A DNA stretch of 64,000 bases from assembly GCF_000344615.1 (NCBI RefSeq), contig NZ_KB467824.1, positions 3,995,767 through 4,059,766 of the forward strand, read 5' to 3'. The translations under genes and the position numbers were made by a program. Below the pieces are notes generated by a model that ran no database searches, had not been told where the DNA came from, and saw only the letters and a program-made list of their open reading frames with translations. The stretch's first letter is position 1. The number at the start of each line of letters is the position of its first letter. Below are positions 50,637 to 60,375 of this stretch, in pieces. Source of the DNA: Janthinobacterium sp. CG3 (GTDB lineage Bacteria > Pseudomonadota > Gammaproteobacteria > Burkholderiales > Burkholderiaceae_D).

Positions 50637-52742
50637 TTACTTCGCTTTCGAGCTGACGATCGCTTCAGTCACATGCTTCGGCGCTTCCGAATAGTGCTTG
50701 AATTCCATCGAGTAGGTCGCACGACCCTGGGTTGCCGAACGCAACGAGGTCGAATAGCCGAACATTTCCGACAATGGCACTTCGGCCTTGATGATCTTGC
50801 CGCCACCGCCAGCAATCTCATCCATACCTTGGACCATACCGCGGCGCGACGACAGATCGCCCATCACGGAACCGGCGTAGTCTTCCGGCGTTTCCACCTC
50901 GACCGACATCATTGGCTCCAGAATGACTGGCGACGCCTTGCGGCAGCCGTCTTTGAATGCCATCGAAGCGGCCATGCGGAACGCGTTTTCGTTCGAGTCG
51001 ACGTCATGGTACGAACCGAAGAACAGCGTGACCTTGACGTCAACGACCGGGTAACCAGCCATCACGCCCGAGGTCAGCGTGTCGCGCACACCCTTTTCAA
51101 CCGCGGGGATGTATTCGCGTGGCACGGTACCGCCCTTGATCGCGTCAACGAATTCAAAACCCTTGCCCGGCTCTTGCGGCTCGATCTTCAGAACCACGTG
51201 ACCGTATTGACCACGACCACCGGATTGCTTGACGAACTTGCCTTCGGACTCTTCGCACACTTTGCGAATCGTTTCGCGGTACGCAACTTGTGGCTTACCG
51301 ACGGTCGCTTCGACGTTGAATTCACGTTTCATGCGGTCGACGATAATTTCCAGATGCAACTCGCCCATACCACCGATGATGGTCTGGCCCGACTCTTCGT
51401 CGGTTTTCACGCGGAACGATGGATCTTCCTGCGCCAGGCGGTTCAGCGCCAAGCCCATTTTTTCCTGGTCGGCCTTGGTCTTAGGCTCAACGGCCTGCGA
51501 GATCACCGGCTCAGGGAAGACCATTTTTTCCAGCGTGATGATGGAGCTAGGATCGCACAGCGTTTCGCCGGTGGTCGCGTCTTTCAGACCCACCGCGGCG
51601 GCGATGTCGCCGGCGTGCACTTCCTTGATCTCTTCACGTTGGTTCGCGTGCATCTGCAAAATACGGCCAAGACGTTCTTTCTTGTTCTTGATCGGATTGT
51701 AGACGGTGTCGCCCGACTTGATGGAGCCCGAGTAGACGCGGAAGAAGATCAACTGGCCGACAAACGGGTCGGTCATGATCTTGAACGCCAGCGCCGAGAA
51801 CTTCTCGCTGTCGTCGGCTTTACGCGAGGTCGGCTGGTCGTCTTCGTCCATACCTTGCACCGGCTTGATATCCACCGGCGACGGCAGGTATTCAATCACG
51901 CCGTCCAACATCGCTTGCACGCCCTTGTTTTTGAACGCGGTGCCGCACATCATCGGGACGATTTCCGAAGCGAGGGTACGGGCGCGCAGAGCGGCCTTGA
52001 TCTCTTCTTCCGACAGGTCGCCTTCGTCGAGGTACTTGTTCATCAGTTCTTCGGACGCTTCGGCGGCCGCTTCGACCATCTTCTCGCGCCACTCGGCGGC
52101 CAGCTCAGCGAGCTCGGCAGGGATTTCGCGGTAGTCGAACTTCATGCCTTGCGACGCGTCGTCCCAGAAGATCGCCTTCATCTTGACCAGATCGACCACG
52201 CCCAGGAAGTTCTCTTCGGCGCCGATTGGAATCTGCAGGGGAATCGGGTTGGCCTTCAGGCGTGCGCGCATTTGCTCGTACACTTTGAAGAAGTTCGCGC
52301 CGGTGCGGTCCATCTTGTTGACGAAGGCCAGACGTGGCACCTTGTACTTGTTAGCTTGGCGCCAAACCGTTTCCGATTGTGGCTGCACACCGCCGACCGC
52401 ACAGTACACCATGCAGGCGCCATCCAACACGCGCATCGAGCGTTCAACTTCAATGGTGAAGTCGACGTGGCCCGGGGTGTCGATGATGTTGATGTGGTGC
52501 TCAGGGAAATTGTTAGCCATCCCCTTCCAGAAGCAGGTCGTCGCGGCGGAGGTGATCGTGATACCGCGCTCTTGCTCTTGCTCCATCCAGTCCATGGTGG
52601 CGGCGCCATCATGGACTTCGCCAATCTTGTGGTTCACGCCGGTGTAGAACAATACGCGCTCGGTCGTCGTCGTCTTACCAGCGTCGATGTGAGCGGAAAT
52701 ACCGATGTTGCGGTAGCGCTCAATGGGGGTCTTGCGGGCCAT
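50637..52742 (-). CDS. fusA: Translation elongation factor EF-G
   Basis: 701 residues from ATG 52742 ([20 protein letters not shown]). Translocase GTPase: [23 protein letters not shown] and [10 protein letters not shown] motifs, followed by domains II-V ending [13 protein letters not shown] precedes the start; the longer in-frame N-terminus is not conserved. Confidence 0.99.
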   Translation of the reverse strand: MARKTPIERYRNIGISAHIDAGKTTTTERVLFYTGVNHKIGEVHDGAATMDWMEQEQERGITITSAATTCFWKGMANNFPEHHINIIDTPGHVDFTIEVERSMRVLDGACMVYCAVGGVQPQSETVWRQANKYKVPRLAFVNKMDRTGANFFKVYEQMRARLKANPIPLQIPIGAEENFLGVVDLVKMKAIFWDDASQGMKFDYREIPAELAELAAEWREKMVEAAAEASEELMNKYLDEGDLSEEEIKAALRARTLASEIVPMMCGTAFKNKGVQAMLDGVIEYLPSPVDIKPVQGMDEDDQPTSRKADDSEKFSALAFKIMTDPFVGQLIFFRVYSGSIKSGDTVYNPIKNKKERLGRILQMHANQREEIKEVHAGDIAAAVGLKDATTGETLCDPSSIITLEKMVFPEPVISQAVEPKTKADQEKMGLALNRLAQEDPSFRVKTDEESGQTIIGGMGELHLEIIVDRMKREFNVEATVGKPQVAYRETIRKVCEESEGKFVKQSGGRGQYGHVVLKIEPQEPGKGFEFVDAIKGGTVPREYIPAVEKGVRDTLTSGVMAGYPVVDVKVTLFFGSYHDVDSNENAFRMAASMAFKDGCRKASPVILEPMMSVEVETPEDYAGSVMGDLSSRRGMVQGMDEIAGGGGKIIKAEVPLSEMFGYSTSLRSATQGRATYSMEFKHYSEAPKHVTEAIVSSKAK

Positions 52743-52850
52743 AATTAATCCTAAATGAATGGACAAAACCGGGCTGCATTTTTTTGCAAAAATGAGCCCG
52801 GCCTCGAACAACAGATACCTGACAGCCCCCTTAACGGGAGCTGGCTTTTA

Positions 52851-53321
52851 TTAGAAGCGGAAATGCGAGAACGCTTTGTTCGCTTCAGCCATACGATGGA
52901 CTTCATCGCGTTTTTTCATGGCGCCGCCGCGGCTTTCAGCCGCTTCCATCAGCTCACCGCCGAGGCGTTGTGGCATGGATTTTTCGCTGCGCTTGTTCGC
53001 GGCTTCACGCAACCAACGCATCGACAGGGCCATGCGGCGGACTGGGCGAACTTCGACCGGCACCTGGTAGTTTGCACCACCGACGCGACGGGATTTCACC
53101 TCAACCAAGGGCTTGGCGTTGTTGATGGCGGTAGCGAACACTTCGAGCGGATCCTTGCCCGATTTTGCTTTGATGTGCTCGAAAGCACCGTAGATGATGT
53201 TTTCTGCGACCGATTTCTTACCGGACAACATCAAAACGTTGACGAACTTAGCGACATCAGTGTTGCCGAATTTTGGATCTGGCAAAATTTCGCGCTTGGG
53301 TACTTCACGACGACGTGGCAT
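52851..53321 (-). CDS. rpsG: 30S ribosomal protein S7
   Basis: 156 residues from ATG 53321 ([20 protein letters not shown]), with AAAGGA upstream. Organises the 16S 3' domain and, in E. coli, represses the str operon. Upstream in-frame Met is less suited. Confidence 0.99.
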   Translation of the reverse strand: MPRRREVPKREILPDPKFGNTDVAKFVNVLMLSGKKSVAENIIYGAFEHIKAKSGKDPLEVFATAINNAKPLVEVKSRRVGGANYQVPVEVRPVRRMALSMRWLREAANKRSEKSMPQRLGGELMEAAESRGGAMKKRDEVHRMAEANKAFSHFRF

Positions 53322-53460
53322 ATCAATTCCTTTCAATCTTCAGTTGAGCGCGCGCAGTATTGGCACACTCGCGGACGACCATCATAGCCTTCCACTTACT
53401 CGACCAGATGCGGTCGACTACATTCACTTAGCTAGTTACCACTCAGCGAAACTTGGGGTA

Positions 53461-53844
53461 TTACTTCTTACCGGCCTTAGCCTTTTTGGTACCGTATTTC
53501 GAACGCGATTGCTTACGGTCCTTCACGCCTTGGGTATCCAGGGCGCCGCGAACCATATGGTAACGCACACCCGGCAAATCCTTAACGCGGCCACCGCGCA
53601 ACAGCACAACACTATGCTCTTGCAGGTTATGGCCTTCACCGCCGATGTACGAAATGACTTCGAAACCGTTGGTCAAGCGAACTTTGGCGACTTTACGCAG
53701 AGCCGAGTTTGGCTTCTTTGGAGTCGTTGTGTAAACACGGGTGCAAACACCACGTTTTTGCGGGCTGTTTTCCAGCGCCGGCGATTTGCTCTTGACGCGT
53801 ACGGAAACACGCGGCTGGCGAATCAATTGATTGATGGTTGGCAT
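53461..53844 (-). CDS. rpsL: 30S ribosomal protein S12
   Basis: 127 residues ([20 protein letters not shown]). Decoding-centre protein. Lys43 ([11 protein letters not shown]) and Lys88 (GGRVKDLPG) are the wild-type residues associated with streptomycin sensitivity in other species. First gene of the str transcript, with its own promoter and hairpin leader. rpoC is not adjacent: the next gene upstream is a divergent transferase. Confidence 0.99.
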   Translation of the reverse strand: MPTINQLIRQPRVSVRVKSKSPALENSPQKRGVCTRVYTTTPKKPNSALRKVAKVRLTNGFEVISYIGGEGHNLQEHSVVLLRGGRVKDLPGVRYHMVRGALDTQGVKDRKQSRSKYGTKKAKAGKK

Positions 53845-53879
53845 CGTTATAAATCCAACAAAATTACCACGATTGATAA

Positions 53880-53914
53880 CCCGGGCTAGTGCCCGGGGAC
53901 TAAAACCTAGTCCC
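53880..53914 (-). promoter_or_regulatory. Two tandem leader hairpins upstream of rpsL
   Basis: CCCGGGC/GCCCGGG (53880-53886 with 53891-53897) and GGGACTA/TAGTCCC (53896-53902 with 53908-53914) nearly adjoin, sharing two bases, so they may be alternative structures. They lie between the rpsL promoter and start. They could serve leader-based control of the str genes; this is inference. Confidence 0.45.
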
Positions 53915-54007
53915 GGTTTGCGCTGACAGCGGAGGCAACTACAGCCACTCGCTAAGGAGGGGCAACGACTGCGTATACGATGTGCAGAATAAATTCGAGA
54001 ACTCGCG

Positions 54008-54036
54008 AGTATAGACCCCGCATTACGCAAGGTCAA
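54008..54036 (-). promoter_or_regulatory. Sigma-70 promoter of rpsL-rpsG-fusA-tuf
   Basis: Minus strand: TTGACC (54031-54036), 17 bases, TATACT (54008-54013). Nearly consensus with ideal spacing; about 155 bases of leader before rpsL. Confidence 0.78.
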
Positions 54037-54176
54037 CCAGTTTACCACTTTCGCTGCATAAATTTTCAGCAGAAACGCCCGCGCCGGCGCCGCCGTTTCG
54101 CGTTTTTTGCAACGCCGCGCCCCGCCCCGCCGGTAAAAGGCCGGATAATGGCGGACATTTTTTGATTCCGCTCCCT

Positions 54177-56099
54177 ATGCCCACGCTGCTGCGCCCCGCC
54201 CCCCTGTTCGTCCTCCTGAGCTACCTGTTGCTGTCGGCGGTGCCGTTCGTGCCTTACTTATTAGGCAAAGGCATCGAGCGGCCCTGGCAGATGCTGGGTA
54301 TCGAGGCGATCGCCTGGGTGGCGGCCTGGGCCGTGTTCAAGCGCCCGGCCTGGTTCCACTGGCTGCTGCTGCCGGCCTTCCTGGCCGTGCCGACCGAGCT
54401 GTACCTGTTCGTCTTCTACGGCCAGGGCATCTCCACCCACCACCTCGGCATCATCGCCGAGACCAGCCCGAAGGAGTCGCTCGAGTTCCTCGGCCAGAAA
54501 GCCTGGCTGATGCTGGCCGTGATGGTCGGCGTCATCGCCTGGTGGTTGCTGAGCTGGCGCGCGGCGCGCCAGACCGGCGCGCTGGACTGGGACGACGGCT
54601 CGCGCTGGGTGGCGCTGGGCGCGTTCGCCCTGGCCGCCTGCGTGTGGGGCTACGGCCATGAATTCGGCATCCGCGGCAAGGCCGCGGCCGCGTCCAACGC
54701 CACCGCCATAGCGACATCCGCGTCGGCGTCCAAACCGGGCGCCAGCGTGGCGGCCTCCGGCTTCGGCGACGACGCCGCCGACGACGAAGAGGAGGAGGAA
54801 GACAGCGCCGCCAGCGCCAGCGCACCCGGCGCCAGCGTGGCGCCGGCCCACCACACCGCGCTGCGCTGGCCGCGCCTGCCGCACTGGGCCAAGCTGCCGC
54901 TGCACTTCGACGCCTTCAGCAAGTCCTGGCCGTTCGGCCTGGTGGCGCGCGGCCTCGACTTCTACAACGAGCGCGCCTACCTGTCGCGGCTGGGCGAAAA
55001 AAGCAGCAAGTTCAGCTTCAGCGCGCGCCAGGCCACGCCCGGCCTGGCGCCGGAGGTGGTCGTCATGGTCATCGGCGAATCGTCGCGCTACGACCGCTGG
55101 AGCTTGAACGGCTACGAGCGCGACACCAACCCGCTGCTGAGCCAGGAGGGCAACCTGGTAACGCTGCCCGACGTCATCACCTCGGTCTCGGCGACGCGCC
55201 TGTCGGTGCCGGTCATCATCTCGCGCAAGCCGGCCACGCAAAGCCTGAAGGACGGCTTCTCGGAAAAATCCTTCCTGACCGCGTACAAGGAAGCCGGCTT
55301 CAAAACCTACTGGCTGTCGAACCAAATCTCCTTCGGCCAGTTCGACACGCCGGTGTCGGTGTTCGCCAAGGAGGCCGACGTGATCCAGTTCCTCAACCTG
55401 GGCGGCTTCACCAACAGCTCCAACTTCGACCAGATCCTGTTCGACCCGCTGAAAAACGCGCTGGCCGACCCGGCGCCGAAAAAGCTGATCGTGCTGCACT
55501 CGCTGGGCAGCCACTGGAATTACAGCCAGCGCTACCCGAAGCAGTTCGACAAATGGCAGCCCTCGCTGTTCGGCGTCGACAAGCCGGTCTACAGCGACAC
55601 CAAGATCAAGGTCCAGCTCAACAACAGCTACGACAGCTCCATCCTGTATACCGACTGGTTCCTGTCCCAGGTCATCGGCACGCTCAAGCAAGGCGGCCAA
55701 CTGGCGTCGCTGATGTACGTCGCCGACCACGGTCAGACCCTGTACGACGGCACCTGCAACCTGGCCTTCCACGGCCACAACACGCAGTTCGAATTCCACG
55801 TGCCGGCCTTCGTCTGGTACTCCGACCCGTACCGCGAACGCTACCCGGACAAGGTGGCGCAGCTGCTGCGCCACCGCAAGGCGCGCCTGGCCACGGAAAA
55901 CGTCTTCCACACCCTGCTCGACATGGGCGACATCCGCTATGCCGGCGAGCGGCTCGAATGGAGTTTCCTGAACCAGCAGTTCAAGCAGCACAAGCGCTAC
56001 GTCGACAGTTACGGCTGGACCAACTACGACAACGCCATCATTAAGGGCGACTGCCGCGAGGTGATCGACAAGAACAAGCCGATGAAGCAGGAAAAATAG
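54177..56099 (+). CDS. Phosphoethanolamine transferase-like membrane enzyme (EptA/YijP alkaline-phosphatase superfamily)
   Basis: 640 residues from ATG 54177 (a TTG five codons earlier is possible). Several N-terminal membrane helices are followed by a periplasmic alkaline-phosphatase-type domain with VVVMVIGESSRYDRWSLNGY (metal Glu and conserved Asn/Tyr), the candidate nucleophile Thr in SVSATRLSVP, and metal-site MYVADHGQTL plus HGHNTQFEFHVP. Family enzymes move phosphoethanolamine from lipids to lipid A or other glycans; the acceptor here is not predictable. Unusual feature: residues about 167-227 are a low-complexity Ala/Ser/Asp/Glu-rich insert before the catalytic domain. It is divergent from the str operon. 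Confidence 0.85.
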   Translation: MPTLLRPAPLFVLLSYLLLSAVPFVPYLLGKGIERPWQMLGIEAIAWVAAWAVFKRPAWFHWLLLPAFLAVPTELYLFVFYGQGISTHHLGIIAETSPKESLEFLGQKAWLMLAVMVGVIAWWLLSWRAARQTGALDWDDGSRWVALGAFALAACVWGYGHEFGIRGKAAAASNATAIATSASASKPGASVAASGFGDDAADDEEEEEDSAASASAPGASVAPAHHTALRWPRLPHWAKLPLHFDAFSKSWPFGLVARGLDFYNERAYLSRLGEKSSKFSFSARQATPGLAPEVVVMVIGESSRYDRWSLNGYERDTNPLLSQEGNLVTLPDVITSVSATRLSVPVIISRKPATQSLKDGFSEKSFLTAYKEAGFKTYWLSNQISFGQFDTPVSVFAKEADVIQFLNLGGFTNSSNFDQILFDPLKNALADPAPKKLIVLHSLGSHWNYSQRYPKQFDKWQPSLFGVDKPVYSDTKIKVQLNNSYDSSILYTDWFLSQVIGTLKQGGQLASLMYVADHGQTLYDGTCNLAFHGHNTQFEFHVPAFVWYSDPYRERYPDKVAQLLRHRKARLATENVFHTLLDMGDIRYAGERLEWSFLNQQFKQHKRYVDSYGWTNYDNAIIKGDCREVIDKNKPMKQEK

Positions 56100-56553
56100 G
56101 CCGCCGTGCAGTTAAGCGGCTGCGGCGTTGAACTAAGCAAACCACCGGCGCAAGCCGAACGCAGCGGCCACCTGGAGCGCTTCATCCTCGGCTACGCCCG
56201 CCTCGCCAAGCTGCCGGCGCCGCGCCCCGAAGCCCGCACCGCGCTGGCAAACCGGGTCGGCGGCGGCCTCACGGTATCGCTGATACTGCCCGTATTGATG
56301 TAGGTCGATACATGGCGAAATTATATTTTTTGTGTCGGTATTACAACAAAAAAAAGAAATAATCACTTTTACCAAATGGCTCAGCCCGCATATTAGACGC
56401 CGTCTATCCGTTCCCGGAATTTCATTTATAAATATCGTATTGACAAGTAAGTTGCATAAAGATAATGTACGTAAACCGTTCAGCAAGTGAGCGGTGGACT
56501 CACCATGCAGACTCATCGTTACTTTCTGATAACTTGAAAAATTGGATAACAAC
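56100..56553 (+). promoter_or_regulatory. 454-base leader region of the PEP-CTERM gene with promoter
   Basis: Strikingly AT-rich from about 56300. TTGACA (56440-56445), 17 bases, TAATGT (56463-56468) is a near-perfect sigma-70 promoter. The same stretch also fits a sigma-54 pattern in part: TGACAAG, four bases, TTGCA (56441-56456), with the -24 GG changed to GA. A short palindrome AGACGCCGTCT lies at 56395-56405. The 5' leader is about 80 bases. I see no gene in 56100-56440. Confidence 0.55.
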
Positions 56554-57066
56554 ATGAAAATCAAAGCCCTCCTTCTTGCCGCCATGCTCGCCGTGTCCAC
56601 CGGCAGCGCGCTGGCAGCAAACTATGCGGTCAATCTGACCCAGACCACGACGAACCACTGGTCCGCCGCCTTCGCCAGCACACCGGTCACCGGCATCGGC
56701 GGCTTCACCGACACCTTCACCTTCAGCCCGGCGGTGCCGAGCAGCACGGCGTCGAGCTACTTCTTCAATTTCGCGCTGGACGGCATGGGCCAATTCAACC
56801 CCAACTTCCTGATTATGTTCACCGGCGCGGACCTGAACGGCAACCCCTTCACGCTGTTCAACACGCCGCCGTTTACGCAGGCCTCCGTGTACATCCCGAA
56901 CGTCGCCGGCCAGCTGGTCATGAACGTCAGCGGCGTCTCCAACGGCGGCAGCTACAGCGGTATCCTGAACGTCGTCACGGCAGTGCCGGAACCAGCCACC
57001 TACGGCATGATGCTGGGTGGCCTGGCGCTGGTGGGCTTCATGGCGCGCCGCCGCAAACAGGCCTGA
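56554..57066 (+). CDS. FxDxF family PEP-CTERM exported protein
   Basis: 170 residues. Signal peptide (about 1-24, ending GSALA), mature beta-rich domain containing FTDTF (the FxDxF motif), and a C-terminal PEP-CTERM sorting signal: VPEPATYGMMLGG, a short helix and terminal RRRKQ. The C-terminal tripartite signal is processed by an exosortase encoded elsewhere; proteins of this class are often extracellular and linked to exopolysaccharide or floc formation. ATG 56554 is chosen by the signal peptide; GGATAA precedes it. A terminator follows. Confidence 0.92.
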   Translation: MKIKALLLAAMLAVSTGSALAANYAVNLTQTTTNHWSAAFASTPVTGIGGFTDTFTFSPAVPSSTASSYFFNFALDGMGQFNPNFLIMFTGADLNGNPFTLFNTPPFTQASVYIPNVAGQLVMNVSGVSNGGSYSGILNVVTAVPEPATYGMMLGGLALVGFMARRRKQA

Positions 57067-57106
57067 GCGGGCCGCACCCGGTGCCGGGTGCCCGCCCGGC
57101 ACACTT

Positions 57107-57131
57107 AAAAGACGCCGCGGCGTCTTTTTTT
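57107..57131 (+). terminator. Intrinsic terminator after the PEP-CTERM gene
   Basis: AAAAGACG, loop CCGCGG, CGTCTTTT followed by more T. Located 40 bases after the stop. A GC-rich hairpin (CACCCGG/CCGGGTG) precedes it. Confidence 0.8.
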
Positions 57132-57210
57132 CCGCCCGCCGCCGCCCGCCCGGGCGCTCCCGGCGCGCGCCAACTGCTACACTTGGCGCCATCCGACACC
57201 GAGCACCGCC

Positions 57211-57996
57211 ATGACCCCAAGCATCCCCCCCGCCCGCTACGGCGCCACCGTCTTCGCCTATCCCGGCCACCCGCCGGCCACCGTCACCGAAGAGCGCGGC
57301 GTGCGCTACCTGCACCTGGGCACGCCCTGGGTGCAGGGCGCGATGCGCCTGGCCAAACCCGACGCCATCGAACTCGACTACGTGCAGATGATGATGATGT
57401 GGACGTTGTTCACGCCGCAGCCGCGCCACATCGTCCAGCTCGGCCTGGGCAGCGCCGCGCTGACCAAGTTCTGCTACCACCGCTTCCCCGGGGCGCGCGT
57501 CAGCGCGGTCGAACTGAACCCGAACGTGATCGCCATCTGCGCCGCCCAGTTCGCCCTGCCGGACAACGACGCCCGCCTCGACGTGCGCGAAATGAACGCC
57601 CTCGACTTCGTGTTCGACGGCGCCAACCACGCCAGCGTCGACGTGCTGCAAGTGGACCTGTACGACGAGCAGGCGCGCGGCCCGGTGCTCGACACGCCGG
57701 CGTTCTACCAGGGCTGCTTCGACTGCCTGGCCGAGGACGGCGTCATGGTCACCAACGTCTTCGGCGACGTCGCCAACTACGACAAAAACCTGCAGGCGAT
57801 GGGGCTGGTGTTCGACGCCGTGGTCTGGGTGCCCGAGGTGAACGACGAGAACATCGTCGTGCTGGCCTTCAAGAACGCCCCGGCGCTCGACTTCAGCGTG
57901 CTGTACGAGCGCGCCGGCGCCATCAAGAGCCGCCTGAACCTGCCGGCCAAGTCCTGGGTCAACGGCTTGAAGGGCTGGATGCTGGACCAGCAATGA
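57211..57996 (+). CDS. Spermidine synthase-fold protein (methyltransferase-like)
   Basis: 261 residues. Rossmann-type domain with IVQLGLGSAALTKF (cofactor loop), VSAVELNPNVIAIC (acidic ribose-binding end of beta 2) and DVLQVDLYDEQARGP (the Asp of polyamine synthases). The fold matches the spermidine synthase family, but the N-terminal beta-hairpin is short, and these orphan proteins have no proven aminopropyl transfer activity. Its last 38 bases overlap the convergent MocR gene. Confidence 0.8.
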   Translation: MTPSIPPARYGATVFAYPGHPPATVTEERGVRYLHLGTPWVQGAMRLAKPDAIELDYVQMMMMWTLFTPQPRHIVQLGLGSAALTKFCYHRFPGARVSAVELNPNVIAICAAQFALPDNDARLDVREMNALDFVFDGANHASVDVLQVDLYDEQARGPVLDTPAFYQGCFDCLAEDGVMVTNVFGDVANYDKNLQAMGLVFDAVVWVPEVNDENIVVLAFKNAPALDFSVLYERAGAIKSRLNLPAKSWVNGLKGWMLDQQ

Positions 57997-59455
57997 CGGC
58001 GGCGCGCACCAGCGCGGCCAGTTCCGCCACCGCCGCGTCGACGCGCTCGACCGGCACCTGCGCGTAGCCGAGCATGAAACCGTTCCAGCCCGCCCCGGCG
58101 GCGCAGGCGTGGGCGCCGAGCGCCGGCGCGACGATGCCCAGACTGGCCGCCTGCGCGCTCAGCGCGATGTCGTCGAGCCCCGCGCCGTGCAGGCGCAGCG
58201 CCAGGTGCATGCCGGCCGAGCCGCCGTGCACCGTGGCCAGCGCGCCGAAGTGGCGCAGCAGCGCCGCCACCAACGCGTCGCGGCGCTGCCGATACAGCCG
58301 GCGCATGCGCCGCAGGTGCAACGCGAACTGGCCGCTGCGCAGGAACTCGGCCAGCGCCAGCTGCTCGGCGACGCGGCCGCGCGCGGCGCTCTGCGCCAGC
58401 AGCGCCGCGAAGCCCGGCGCCAGCGCCGCCGGCACCACGATAAAGCCGATCCGCAGCGCCGGGAACATGGTCTTGCTGAAGGTGCCCAGGTACAGCACCG
58501 GCGCGTCCGCCACCAGCCCCTGCATGGCCGGCAACGGCGGGCCGTCGTGGCGGAACTCGCTGTCGTAGTCGTCCTCGATGATCAGCGCGCCGGCCGCGCG
58601 CGCGTTGTCGATCAGCGCCAGCCGGCGCGCCAGGCTGAGCACGCCGCCGGTCGGATACTGGTGCGACGGCGTCGTGTAGATCAGCCGCGGCGGACGGCGG
58701 CGCCAGTCGTGCGGCGTCGGCGCGATGCCGTCGTCGTCAACGCCGATGCCGGCGATGGCCAGGCCGGCGCCGCGGCAGGCCGCCAGCGCGCCGCCGTAGC
58801 CGGGGTTTTCCAGCCAGGCCAGCTCGCCCTCGTCGGCGAAGCTGCGCGCGCACAAATCCAGACTGCTCTGGGTGCCGTCGGTGATGAATACCTGGGCGGC
58901 GTCGCAGACCACGCCGCGGGCGGCGCCCAGGTGCCCGGCGATGGCCGCGCGCAGCGGCGCCTCGCCGGCCGGGTCGCCGTAGTTGAGGCGCTCGGCCGGC
59001 AGCGCGCGCCAGGCCCGCTCCAGCATGCGCCGCCACAAGGCCAGCGGAAACGCCGCCAGCGCCGGCACGCCCGGCACGAAGGCGCAGTCCAGGTTTTCCT
59101 GCGGCGTCACTTGGCGCAGCGCCCGCGCGCGCCGCGCCAGGCCGGCCTGCGGCGCGGCGGCGCCGTCCGGCGGCCGCGCCGGCGGCGCTTGGGCCGGCAG
59201 CGTGCTGACCACGGTGCCGCGCCGGTCGCAGACCACGTAGCCCTCGCTGGCCAACTGCTCGTAGGCGTACAGCACGCTGTTGCGCGCCACGCCCAACTCG
59301 GCCGCCAACACGCGCGTGGCGACCAGGCGCGTGCCGGCCCCCAGCTGGCCGGCGCGGATCGCCGCGCGCAGGCATTCGTGCAGCAGGCGCTGGCGCGACC
59401 AGCCGCGGCCGACGTGTTGCCGCTCGCACGCCGCCATCAGCAAGGCGTATTCCAT
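57959..59455 (-). CDS. MocR/PdxR-type transcriptional regulator (GntR winged helix fused to aminotransferase-like domain)
   Basis: 498 residues from ATG 59455, preceded by AGGGAAGGG. Residues about 10-80 are a GntR-type winged helix (LVATRVLAAELGVARNSVLYA), followed by an Ala/Pro linker and a fold-type I aminotransferase domain with the PLP lysine in GTFSKTMFPALRIG and DDYDSEFRH. Such regulators sense PLP or PLP adducts; many control vitamin B6 or GABA genes. It is divergent from a PNPOx-like flavoprotein gene, the probable target. Confidence 0.9.
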   Translation of the reverse strand: MEYALLMAACERQHVGRGWSRQRLLHECLRAAIRAGQLGAGTRLVATRVLAAELGVARNSVLYAYEQLASEGYVVCDRRGTVVSTLPAQAPPARPPDGAAAPQAGLARRARALRQVTPQENLDCAFVPGVPALAAFPLALWRRMLERAWRALPAERLNYGDPAGEAPLRAAIAGHLGAARGVVCDAAQVFITDGTQSSLDLCARSFADEGELAWLENPGYGGALAACRGAGLAIAGIGVDDDGIAPTPHDWRRRPPRLIYTTPSHQYPTGGVLSLARRLALIDNARAAGALIIEDDYDSEFRHDGPPLPAMQGLVADAPVLYLGTFSKTMFPALRIGFIVVPAALAPGFAALLAQSAARGRVAEQLALAEFLRSGQFALHLRRMRRLYRQRRDALVAALLRHFGALATVHGGSAGMHLALRLHGAGLDDIALSAQAASLGIVAPALGAHACAAGAGWNGFMLGYAQVPVERVDAAVAELAALVRAAVIAGPASSPSSR

Positions 59456-59487
59456 GGCCCTTCCCTTTCGTCTTTTTATTCCCAGTC

Positions 59488-59547
59488 CTGGCCCTAAAAA
59501 ATACCCCATGTCTGGACCTTATGACGGAACCAGCAAGCGATTATATT
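59488..59547. promoter_or_regulatory. Candidate MocR operator and promoter of the PNPOx-like gene
   Basis: CTGGCCC (59488-59494) and CTGGACC (59512-59518) are direct half-sites 24 bases apart, with inverted GGAACCAG at 59526-59533. CTGGACC abuts a poor -35 (TTATGA, 59519-59524) that is 17 bases before TATATT (59542-59547). A weak promoter with upstream half-sites suits MocR activation; inference. Confidence 0.45.
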
Positions 59548-59573
59548 GCGGTTTTCCCTTTCCGGAGCCACGC

Positions 59574-60224
59574 ATGCCCGATTCCTCCGCCGCACCGAGC
59601 CTGCGCACGCGCGTGCGCCGCATGGCCGAGCTGGCCGACTACGACGCCACCACGCTGTACGCCATCATCGACGCCGCCTACCTGTGCCACATCGCCTTCC
59701 ACGACGCCGGCGGCGCGCACTGTATCCCCACCGCCTGCTGGCGCGACGGCGGCCACCTGTACATCCACGGCTCGAACGGCAGCCGCCTGCTGAAGCGTCT
59801 AACCGAGGCCGACAGCTGCGTCGCCATCACCCACCTCGACGGCCTGGTACTGGCGCGCTCCGCCTTCAACCACGCGATGAACTACCGCTCGGCAATGATC
59901 TACGGCCGCTTTGAAAAGGTCGCCGGCGCCGCCGCCAAGCAAGCCGCGCTGGCGGCGCTGATGGACAAGCTGGCGCCGGGCCGCCAGGCCGAAGTGCGCG
60001 CCGGCAGCGCCAAGGAAATGGCCGCGACCAGCGTGCTGCGCATCGCGCTCGACGAGGCGGCCGCGAAGGTGCGCAGCGGCGCGCCGCGGGACGACGCCGA
60101 CGACATGGCGCTGCCGGTCTGGGCCGGCGTGCTGCCCTTCGCCCAGCGCCGCACCGCGCCGCTGGCCGACGCCGGCGCCGGCGCGCTTGCGCCCGGCTAC
60201 GTGCGCGACTGGTGCCAGGAGTAA
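59574..60224 (+). CDS. PNPOx-family FMN-binding split-barrel protein
   Basis: 216 residues from ATG 59574 with GGAG upstream. The split-barrel core reads HCIPTACWRDGGHLYIHGSNGSRLLKRL and TSVLRIALDEAAAK, as in pyridoxamine 5'-phosphate oxidase-like flavoproteins. Helical C-terminal part ends YVRDWCQE. The reaction is unknown. It is divergent from the MocR regulator, which probably controls it. Confidence 0.82.
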   Translation: MPDSSAAPSLRTRVRRMAELADYDATTLYAIIDAAYLCHIAFHDAGGAHCIPTACWRDGGHLYIHGSNGSRLLKRLTEADSCVAITHLDGLVLARSAFNHAMNYRSAMIYGRFEKVAGAAAKQAALAALMDKLAPGRQAEVRAGSAKEMAATSVLRIALDEAAAKVRSGAPRDDADDMALPVWAGVLPFAQRRTAPLADAGAGALAPGYVRDWCQE

Positions 60225-60228
60225 GCGC

Positions 60229-60375
60229 AACGCCAACCCGCTCGACAAGGCCGACCACCAGGGCGGCGTCTGGGCGCTGGCGCCGACCTACGCCAACAAG
60301 GACGCCGGCCGGGCCGGCTACCAGGCGATCGGCGAGAGCGACCGCACGACCTTGAAATTCGTCAAACCGCAGTAA
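60229..60375 (+). pseudogene. Possible 3' remnant of a lost gene
   Basis: An open segment directly after the PNPOx-like gene reads NPLDKADHQGGVWALAPTYA and ends KFVKPQ with TAA at 60373-60375. Codon use is gene-like but no start or upstream part is present, so it looks like the tail of a deleted gene. No family recognised. Confidence 0.4.
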
